Positions 24,013-30,494 of a DNA stretch of 64,000 nt are shown here, piece by piece (position 1 is the first letter of the stretch; every line of letters begins with the position of its first letter). Made by a program: the position numbers and the translations under genes. A model generated the notes under the pieces. The model saw only the letters and a program-made list of their open reading frames with translations, did not search any database and was not told the DNA's origin. This DNA is from Pseudomonadota bacterium (GTDB lineage: Bacteria > Pseudomonadota > Alphaproteobacteria > Caulobacterales > Caulobacteraceae): the NCBI GenBank assembly GCA_020161365.1, contig JAIUNU010000014.1, positions 62,001 through 126,000 of the forward strand, read 5' to 3'.

Positions 24013-25239
24013 TCAGCCCTTCGGGATGATCCTGATCAGCTTGCCGTCCTCTTCGTCGGTGAGCACATAGATCGCGCCGTCCGGGCCGACCGTGACGTCG
24101 CGGACGCGGCCGCCGATGTCGGTGAACAGGCGCTCCTCGCCGACCACCTTGTCGTCCTTGAGCACCAGGCGCGCGACGTGCTGCTCGCGCATCGAGCCAA
24201 TCAGCAGGCTGCCCTTCAGCGCCGGGAACAGGGCGCCGTTGTAGAGCGCCATGCCCGACGGGGCGATGACGGGGTCCCAGTAGTAGACGGGTTGTTCAAG
24301 GCCAGCCTTCTGCGTCGCGCCCTCGCTGATCGGCTTGCCCGAATATTCCTCGCCATAGGTGATCAACGGCCAGCCGTAGTTCTTGCCGGGCTCGGGACGG
24401 TTCAGTTCGTCGCCGCCGCGCGCGCCGTGCTCGACGGTCCACAGGCGGCCCTGGGCGTCCAGCGTGGCCGACTGGATGTTGCGGTGACCCAGCGACCAGA
24501 TGTCAGGCTTGGCGCCGGCGGTGTTGACGAACGGGTTGTCGCTGGGGATCGAGCCGTCGGCGTTGATCCGGACCACCTTGCCCAGCGTGCCGTCCAGGTT
24601 CTGGGCCTGCACGCGGCCGGCCAAGATCGAACGCTCGCCGGTGGTGATGAAGAGCTTTCCGTCACGACCGAACACCAAACGACCGCCGAAGTGCAGGGCG
24701 CTGGCCATCTTCGGCGTCTGGCGCCAGATCACCTGGACGTCTTCGACCTTGGGCGCGGCGCCCAGGGACAGCTTGCCACGCGCCACCGCCGTCCCGTTCA
24801 CGCCGTCGGTTTCCTCGGCGTAGGACCAGTAGATCAGGCCGTTCTTGGCGTAGTCGGGATCGAGCGCGACGCCCAGCAGGCCGCCTTGGCCCAGGGCGTA
24901 GATCGCCGGCAGGCCGGTCACGGCGGGGGAAATCTTGCCGTCCTTGCCATAGACGCGCAGGCGACCAGCCCGCTCGGTCACCAAAATCTCGCCGGTCGGC
25001 AGGAAGGCCATGCCCCAGGGGTGGTCGAGGCCGCTGGCGAGCGTCTGATACTGGCCGCTGATCCCGGAGTTCAGGCCGGGCGCGCGGGTCTGGCTGGCGA
25101 AGGCGGGCTTCTGCTCCGGCGCGTTCGGCGCGCGGCTTTCGACGGGCGCGCCGGCCTGGCCGGGCTGAGCGGGGGCGGGACCACAGGCGGCCAAGGCGGC
25201 GGCGAGGGCGGCGGAGGCGGTGAGCAAGGGCGTGCGCAT
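24013..25239 (-). CDS. PQQ-dependent soluble aldose dehydrogenase-like lipoprotein
   Basis: 408-aa beta-propeller of the sorbosone/soluble glucose dehydrogenase family (YliI/Asd-like), oxidising aldoses outside the cytoplasm with PQQ. The N-terminus is a lipoprotein signal, ASAALAAALAACGPAPAQPG, with lipobox LAAC. Blades: LDHPWGMAFLPTGEILVTER, GGLLGVALDPDYAKNGLIYW, HFGGRLVFGRDGKLFITTGE, GHRNIQSATLDAQGRLW, EHGARGGDELNRPEPGKNYG then WPLITYGEEYSG. Family Ca/PQQ residues seem present but were not mapped. PQQ synthesis genes are not in the window. Confidence 0.87.
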   Translation of the reverse strand: MRTPLLTASAALAAALAACGPAPAQPGQAGAPVESRAPNAPEQKPAFASQTRAPGLNSGISGQYQTLASGLDHPWGMAFLPTGEILVTERAGRLRVYGKDGKISPAVTGLPAIYALGQGGLLGVALDPDYAKNGLIYWSYAEETDGVNGTAVARGKLSLGAAPKVEDVQVIWRQTPKMASALHFGGRLVFGRDGKLFITTGERSILAGRVQAQNLDGTLGKVVRINADGSIPSDNPFVNTAGAKPDIWSLGHRNIQSATLDAQGRLWTVEHGARGGDELNRPEPGKNYGWPLITYGEEYSGKPISEGATQKAGLEQPVYYWDPVIAPSGMALYNGALFPALKGSLLIGSMREQHVARLVLKDDKVVGEERLFTDIGGRVRDVTVGPDGAIYVLTDEEDGKLIRIIPKG

Positions 25240-25307
25240 GACTCTTACTTAGAGCGCTTTTCGTCCCACGCCACCCGGTTCTCCACCGTCCCGGGCCCAA
25301 ACGAAAA

Positions 25308-25331
25308 GGGCCGGGGATTGCTCCCCGGCCC
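25308..25331 (-). terminator. Rho-independent terminator of the exuT operon
   Basis: GGGCCGGGGA/TCCCCGGCCC perfect 10-bp stem with loop TTGC. On the minus strand it is followed by TTTTCGTTT. Located 28 nt after the exuT-like stop. Confidence 0.85.
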
Positions 25332-25358
25332 GGATCGGTCTCGCTTGAAGCGCGGTGA

Positions 25359-26636
25359 CTAGACCTTCACCGGCTCCATCTTGGGCGCCAGCAGGTGAAC
25401 GACCAGCAGGGCGACCAGATAGGCGCTGCCGGCCACGATGAAGATCGGCGTGTAGCTGCCGATGCTCTCCAGCACCTGGCCGATGTACTTCGAGAACACC
25501 ATGCCGCCGAACGCGCCCAGCATGCCGCCGATCCCGACGACCGAGCCCACCGCACCGCGCGGGAACACGTCCGACGGCAGGGTGTAGAGGTTGGCCGAGA
25601 AGCCCTGGTGGGCGGCGGTGGCGACGCCGATGATCAGCACGGCCAGCCAGACGGAGCTGGCATAGGAGGCGAACATCACCGGCACGGCCAGCAGCGCGCA
25701 AACGAGCATGGTCAGCTTGCGGGCCTTGTTGATCGAAGCGCCGTTCTTGAGCAGGCGCGACGACAGCCAGCCGCCGCCGACGCTGCCCACGTCCGACAGC
25801 AGATAGATCGCCACGATCGGCGGGCCGAAGGTCTTCAGATCCAGGCCATAACGCTTGCCCAGGAAGTCCGGCAGCCAGAACAGGAACATCCACCAGATCG
25901 GGTCGATCAGGAACTTGCCTAGGGCGTAGGCCCAGGTCTCGCGCTTGGTCAGCAGCTTGGTCCAGGCGATCTTCTCGACCGGGTCGGCCGGATCCTGCTC
26001 GATGTGGGCCAGCTCGGCCGCTGACAGGTTCTTCGTCTCGCGCGGGCGGCGATAGATCATCAGCCAGATCGGCAGCCAGATCAGGCCTGCGACGCCGGTG
26101 ACGATGAACGCCATCTGCCAGCCCCAGGTCAGCACGATGGCTGGAACGACCAGCGGCGTGACGATGGCGCCGATATTGGTGCCGGCGTTGAAGATGCCGG
26201 TGGCGAAGGCGCGTTCCTTCTTCGGGAACCACTCGGTGACGGCCTTGATGCCGCCCGGGAAGCCGCCGGCCTCGCCGACGCCCAGCGCCATGCGGGCGAA
26301 GATGAAGCCGGTCAGGCCGCGCGCGCCGGCGTGGGCGATGTGCGCGACTTGCCAGATCAGGAAGGCGATGCCGAAACCCCAGCGCGCCCCGATCTTGTCC
26401 ATGATCTTACCCCAGACGAGGTAGGCCACGGCGTAGGAGAGCTGGAAGTAGAAGACGAGGTTGGCGTAGTCTTTCTCGCTCCAGCCGAACTCGTGCGACA
26501 GGTCGGTCTTCAGGAAGCCGATCGTCTGGCGATCGACATAGTTGATGACCATCGCCAGAAACAGCAGCGTGACGATGACCCAGCGATACCGTCCGATCTT
26601 CTCGGAGGGTTCGGGCGCTTTTGGAACCTCGATCAA
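25359..26636 (-). CDS. exuT: MFS hexuronate transporter (ExuT-like)
   Basis: 425-aa major facilitator with 12 predicted helices, of the anion:cation symporter group that includes ExuT, importing glucuronate/galacturonate with protons across the inner membrane. Motifs: RYRWVIVTLLFLAMVINYVD then RQTIGFL, the loop-2 motif WGKIMDKIGARWGF, RMALGVGEAGGFPGGIKAVT then EWFPKKERAFATGIFNAGTN, and TLPSDVFPRGAVGSVVGIGG. It lies in an operon behind a hydratase-like gene and an ACCGGT operator, which ties it to the hexuronate regulon. Confidence 0.87.
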   Translation of the reverse strand: MIEVPKAPEPSEKIGRYRWVIVTLLFLAMVINYVDRQTIGFLKTDLSHEFGWSEKDYANLVFYFQLSYAVAYLVWGKIMDKIGARWGFGIAFLIWQVAHIAHAGARGLTGFIFARMALGVGEAGGFPGGIKAVTEWFPKKERAFATGIFNAGTNIGAIVTPLVVPAIVLTWGWQMAFIVTGVAGLIWLPIWLMIYRRPRETKNLSAAELAHIEQDPADPVEKIAWTKLLTKRETWAYALGKFLIDPIWWMFLFWLPDFLGKRYGLDLKTFGPPIVAIYLLSDVGSVGGGWLSSRLLKNGASINKARKLTMLVCALLAVPVMFASYASSVWLAVLIIGVATAAHQGFSANLYTLPSDVFPRGAVGSVVGIGGMLGAFGGMVFSKYIGQVLESIGSYTPIFIVAGSAYLVALLVVHLLAPKMEPVKV

Positions 26637-26679
26637 CTTAGCTTCCTTCCCCTGTGTTTTTATCGCGTTGGTGTTGGCG

Positions 26680-27498
26680 TCAGGCCGGAACGGCCACGCA
26701 ATCCACGGTTCCGAACGGGCCGAAACTCACATGGGCGACGTCGCCGGCGACCACGTCATGAATGCCCGTGGTGGCGCCGGTGGTGACGATCTGACCCTTC
26801 TTCAGCGGCTTGCCGCGCGCGGCGACGGTTCCCAGCAGGAAGGCCAGCGCGGCGAGCGGCGAGCCCGGAATGGTCGCGGCCGTCGCCGTCCCCACCGACC
26901 TGCCGTTGATGAAGGTCTCGACCGGCATATCCTCCCAGGCGATGTCGCGCCAGTTGGAAATGGCCTGACCAATGATCTGACCATCGTTGTTGCCGAAGTC
27001 TGACGCGACCACGGTGGGGCCGAGGGCGTTGATGGTCTTCAGAGGGCTTCCGGCGATCTCCACGCCGACCAGCAGTTCGCCGACGTAATCGGCGGCTTCC
27101 TCGACGGTCCAGTCGGTCTTGCCTTCGGGGGCGTCCTTGCCCAGGCGGATGATGAACTCGGCCTCGACGGCGCAGAAGCCGCCGTCGATGGCGCGAAAGC
27201 TGTTGGGTTCGCCGCTCGAGGCCTGCTGGACCTTGGACTTGAAGATGCAGCCGGCCAGACGCTCGGCGCCCAGGCGTTCGCGATGTTGCGGAGGCACCAG
27301 GCCAACCTTCCAGCCGACCAGCTCGTCGGGCCACAGGTCGATGGCGATGTCCTGCACGGCATAGCCATCGGCCATGCTTGGGGGAATGACGCCGCCTGGA
27401 TAGCCCGGAACGCTGACGCCGTGCTGACGAGCCTTGACGAATTGGGGGGCTATGGCCGCGGGTGCGAAAACCTCGCTGTCGGCCTCAGAAACGGTCAC
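26680..27498 (-). CDS. 2-keto-4-pentenoate hydratase / FAH-superfamily protein
   Basis: 272-aa protein resembling MhpD-type hydratases: QDIAIDLWPDELVGWKVGLV near the N-terminus, CAVEAEFIIRLGKDAPEG with the metal-binding acidic residues, YVGELLVGVEIAGSPL, VVASDFGNNDGQIIGQAI, and the C-terminal KGQIVTTGATTGIHDVVAGD. GTG 27498 is chosen: GGGAGGACTTGCGGC precedes it, and the frame upstream is not family-like. Cotranscribed with exuT (43-nt gap) behind operator 6, so it probably handles a keto-deoxy acid linked to uronate metabolism. The actual reaction is unknown. Confidence 0.78.
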   Translation of the reverse strand: MTVSEADSEVFAPAAIAPQFVKARQHGVSVPGYPGGVIPPSMADGYAVQDIAIDLWPDELVGWKVGLVPPQHRERLGAERLAGCIFKSKVQQASSGEPNSFRAIDGGFCAVEAEFIIRLGKDAPEGKTDWTVEEAADYVGELLVGVEIAGSPLKTINALGPTVVASDFGNNDGQIIGQAISNWRDIAWEDMPVETFINGRSVGTATAATIPGSPLAALAFLLGTVAARGKPLKKGQIVTTGATTGIHDVVAGDVAHVSFGPFGTVDCVAVPA

Positions 27499-27560
27499 GC
27501 CGCAAGTCCTCCCTCGAATCCGGCACTTTCCCCGCTTTGCAGGGGTTGCGATGTCTGTAG

Positions 27561-27576
27561 TGGAAACCGGTGTCAT
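27561..27576. promoter_or_regulatory. Hexuronate-regulon operator 6 (before hydratase-exuT)
   Basis: TGGAAACCGGTGTCAT, 63 bp upstream of the hydratase GTG. Its first 15 bases match operator 2, which lies 20 kb away. It places transporter import under the same regulator as the catabolic genes. Confidence 0.72.
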
Positions 27577-27728
27577 TGACAATCGGGGCTTAGACGCGCG
27601 GGGCAGGGATTTGCGTGCTTGACCTTTACCAGCGCCCGGCCATGCGCTGTGCGTCATCCCGCGCGCCACGACTTGACAGGCGTAATAACCGGTATAGCGT
27701 TTCGCGTTGAATTACGGATGTAAGCGTC

Positions 27729-28091
27729 ATGCACATCACCGCCGCCGAAGCTCATGTGATGGAAGCGCTCTGGCGCCGCTCGCCGTTGTCGGCCGACGAA
27801 TTGGTCGCCGAGGTCGGTGGCGCGCAGAATTGGGGCGAGGCCACCGTCAAGACGTTGATCAACCGCCTGCTGAAAAAGAAGGCGATCCGCTCCGAACGCG
27901 CTGACGGCAAGCACGGCTATCGTCCGCTGGTCGATCGCAGCGCCTATGTTCAGGCCGAAAGCCAGGGCCTTCTGGATCGCCTGTTTGACGGCCAGCTGGC
28001 GCCGCTGATCAGCCACTTTGCCCAACACCGCCCGCTCAAGCCTGACGAAGTCGCCAAGCTCAAGAAGCTCATCGACGAAATGGGCGAGTAG
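27729..28091 (+). CDS. BlaI/MecI/CopY-family repressor (orphan)
   Basis: 120-aa penicillinase-repressor-type winged helix: ITAAEAHVMEALWRRSPLSA, NWGEATVKTLINRLLKKKAI (recognition helix), RADGKHGYRPLVDRSAYV, and a dimerising C-terminal tail with FDGQLAPLISHFAQHRPL. Classical partners (a BlaR1/MecR1 sensor protease and a beta-lactamase) are not adjacent. A TTGACAG box at 27673-27679 with TATAGC at 27693-27698 may be its promoter. Target genes and inducer unknown. Confidence 0.88.
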   Translation: MHITAAEAHVMEALWRRSPLSADELVAEVGGAQNWGEATVKTLINRLLKKKAIRSERADGKHGYRPLVDRSAYVQAESQGLLDRLFDGQLAPLISHFAQHRPLKPDEVAKLKKLIDEMGE

Positions 28092-28116
28092 GCGGCGCCT
28101 CCGTCGTTGGGTCGTC

Positions 28117-29604
28117 TCAGCCTCTGACGTCCTGCGCCTCGGTGTTGCGGGCTTTTAGGGCCTTCGCAGCGGTGTCCAGGCTCTGCACCCGAGGTTTCGG
28201 AAGCGGGGTGGTGGCCGCGTCCGAAATCGGCTCGCCCTTCAGCGCAGATACGAAGTCGTCGCGCCATGCGGTGACGTCTTCGCGCTGGACGTTGTCGAAG
28301 AGCGCGCGCCACCGCCGCTGTCGCTCCGCCAGGTCCATCGACAGAGCCCTGTCCAGCGCGTCGGAGACCTCTTCGGGGCTGTTGGGATTGATGATCAGGG
28401 CGTCCTTCATCTGTCGCGCCGCGCCGGCGAAGCGCGAGAGGATCAGCACGCCGGGGTCTTCCGGGTCCTGCGCGGCGACGAATTCCTTGGCGACGAGGTT
28501 CATGCCGTCGCGCAACGGGGTGACCAGCGCCGCCTTGCTGGCGCGATAGACGCCCGCCAGCTCGTCACGACGGTAGGAACGATTGACCCAGCGGATGGGG
28601 GTGAAGTCCATCTCGGCATAGGCGCCGTTGATGCGCCCGATCAGGCCGTCGAGCCGTACTCGCAGGTCCTGATAGGCCTCGACCTCGTCGCGCGAGATCG
28701 GGGCGATCTGCAGCAGCATCACCTCGCGGCGAAGCTCGGGGTGGTCGTGCAGGAAGCGCTCGAAGCCGATGAGGCGCTCTTCCAGCCCCTTCGAGTAGTC
28801 CAGCCGGTCGACGCCCACCAACATCTTGCGGAACACGCTGTGGGCCATCATGCGGTCGTAGACCTTGCGGGCCGTATCGCCGTCGACGAGGCGAGCGAAA
28901 TCCTGGGCGTCCACCCCGATCGGGAACGCCGCCGCGCGGGTGAGCTTGCCGAACGCCAACAGCTGGCCCCGGTCGGTCCTGGAGCCCTCGACCTCGGAAA
29001 AGACGTAGCCCTCGAAAGCCTGAAGCGACTCTTCGGTCTGGAAGCCGATCAGGTCGTAGTCGAACAGCGCTTCCACCAGTTGCCGGTGGCGGGGCAGGGT
29101 GACCACCAGCTGGTGCGCCGGCCACGGGATGTGCAGGAAGAACCCGATCCGGTTGGTGACGCCCAAGCGGCGGAGCTCTCGCGCCAGCGGTATCAGGTGG
29201 TAGTCGTGGATCCAGACGATGTCGTCCGGCTCGATCAGCGGCAGCAGGGTCTCGGCGAACAGGCGGTTGACCCGGTCATAGCCCTGGCCGAACGAGCGGT
29301 CGTAGGCGGTCAGGTCCACGCGATAGTGAAACAGCGGCCACAGCGTCTTGTTGGCGTAGCCGTTGTAGTACTCCTGATAGTCGGTCTCCTCGAGATCGAC
29401 GGTGGCGACGGTGACGCCGTCGATCCGTTGCATGTTCAGCTGGCCGCTGAACTCCGGGACCGTCTTGCCGCTCCAGCCGAACCAGATGCCGGAGTATTCG
29501 CGCAGCGCCGCGGCCAGGGCCATGGCGAGGCCGCCGGTCGAGCTTTCGCCCTCGGCCGGGTTGGGCGGGTTCACCCGGTTGGAGACGACGATCAACCGGC
29601 TCAT
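28117..29604 (-). CDS. otsA: Trehalose-6-phosphate synthase (OtsA)
   Basis: 495-aa GT20 glycosyltransferase making trehalose-6-phosphate from UDP-glucose and glucose-6-phosphate. Motifs: RLIVVSNRVNPPNPAEGESS then TGGLAMAL, IVWIHDYHLIPLARELR, IGFFLHIPWPAHQLV, FPIGVDAQDFARL, VGVDRLDYSKGLEERLIGFE, ALVTPLRDGMNLVAKEFVAA. Complete, usual length. ATG overlaps the otsB stop by ATGA, so otsB-otsA are translationally coupled. Confidence 0.96.
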   Translation of the reverse strand: MSRLIVVSNRVNPPNPAEGESSTGGLAMALAAALREYSGIWFGWSGKTVPEFSGQLNMQRIDGVTVATVDLEETDYQEYYNGYANKTLWPLFHYRVDLTAYDRSFGQGYDRVNRLFAETLLPLIEPDDIVWIHDYHLIPLARELRRLGVTNRIGFFLHIPWPAHQLVVTLPRHRQLVEALFDYDLIGFQTEESLQAFEGYVFSEVEGSRTDRGQLLAFGKLTRAAAFPIGVDAQDFARLVDGDTARKVYDRMMAHSVFRKMLVGVDRLDYSKGLEERLIGFERFLHDHPELRREVMLLQIAPISRDEVEAYQDLRVRLDGLIGRINGAYAEMDFTPIRWVNRSYRRDELAGVYRASKAALVTPLRDGMNLVAKEFVAAQDPEDPGVLILSRFAGAARQMKDALIINPNSPEEVSDALDRALSMDLAERQRRWRALFDNVQREDVTAWRDDFVSALKGEPISDAATTPLPKPRVQSLDTAAKALKARNTEAQDVRG

Positions 29605-30380
29605 GCGGTCACCGGCGCGGTCAGGGCTTGCAGCCAGCGGCTGACGTCGCGGGTGTCAGACAGGCGATAGCGGGCGGTGGTCGGGCGCGGTTCGCCGACC
29701 AGAATGCCGAAGCCGCCTAGGCGTTCGGCCGCCGCGAAGCCGTCTTCGTCGGTGAGGTCGTCGCCGACGAAGACGGGGGTTGCGCCGAGGAACGGCGCTT
29801 CACGCAGGAACGCAGTGACCGCCGCGCCTTTGTCGGCGCCGGGCGTACGCAACTCGGCCACCATATCGCCCAGCTGCAGGATCAGGCCGGTGGCCTGCGA
29901 TAGACGCTCTGCAGCCTCGATCACCGCTTCGGCGGCGCTGGGCGCATTGCGATAGTGCAGGGCGACGCTGAGGGTCTTGTCCTCGAACAGCAGGCCACGG
30001 TCACAATCAGCCAGTTCGCCCAGGATCCGGCGGGCGTCGTCCAGGCCGGCGTGGGGTTCCAGCGTGGTGACGTTCCCGTCGTCCGATCGCCGCACAAGGC
30101 CGTGCACCGCGCCAATTGCGGGCACGCCCCGGCTGAGTATGTGATCGAGGTCGGGAAGCGACCGGCCGCTCACGACCGCGACGCGTCCGTTCAGGGTCTC
30201 GCGCAAGCGGCGCAGCAGCTGCGCACGCGCGGGATCGGGCCCGACGTCGTCCGGCCGAGGCATGATCGGGGCCAGGGTGCCGTCCAGATCCAGGAAGAGC
30301 GCGGCCCGGTGCGGAAGGTCCAGGGGCGGGGCGGTTAGGTTGGCGGACTCCGTCCGCGCGGCCGACATGGCCACGGTCAT
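29601..30380 (-). CDS. otsB: Trehalose-6-phosphate phosphatase (OtsB)
   Basis: 259-aa HAD-superfamily phosphatase that dephosphorylates trehalose-6-phosphate. Motif I RAALFLDLDGTLAPIMPRPD, motif II VAVVSGRSLPDLDHIL, then ADKGAAVTAFL and motif IV ATPVFVGDDLTDEDGFAAAE. ATG 30380 is chosen: GAGGGGG lies about 10 nt upstream, while the longer frame from 30458 has a non-conserved N-terminus. First gene of otsBA, making the osmoprotectant trehalose. Confidence 0.92.
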   Translation of the reverse strand: MTVAMSAARTESANLTAPPLDLPHRAALFLDLDGTLAPIMPRPDDVGPDPARAQLLRRLRETLNGRVAVVSGRSLPDLDHILSRGVPAIGAVHGLVRRSDDGNVTTLEPHAGLDDARRILGELADCDRGLLFEDKTLSVALHYRNAPSAAEAVIEAAERLSQATGLILQLGDMVAELRTPGADKGAAVTAFLREAPFLGATPVFVGDDLTDEDGFAAAERLGGFGILVGEPRPTTARYRLSDTRDVSRWLQALTAPVTA

Positions 30381-30494
30381 GGCGAGAACCCCCTCAGCGG
30401 TAAGCAACATGGGGGGCAAAACGCGAAACGGCGGCGTTCGATCCCGCGCGCCGGTCAAGCGCGCGTGATCGGGAGGCGGTAGCGGCGTATCCGC

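Noticed and set aside
27681..27700. AATAACCGGTATAG upstream of the BlaI gene as a seventh uronate operator
   Set aside because: It has the ACCGGT core but not the TG...CA flanks shared by the other six, and the gene has no uronate link.
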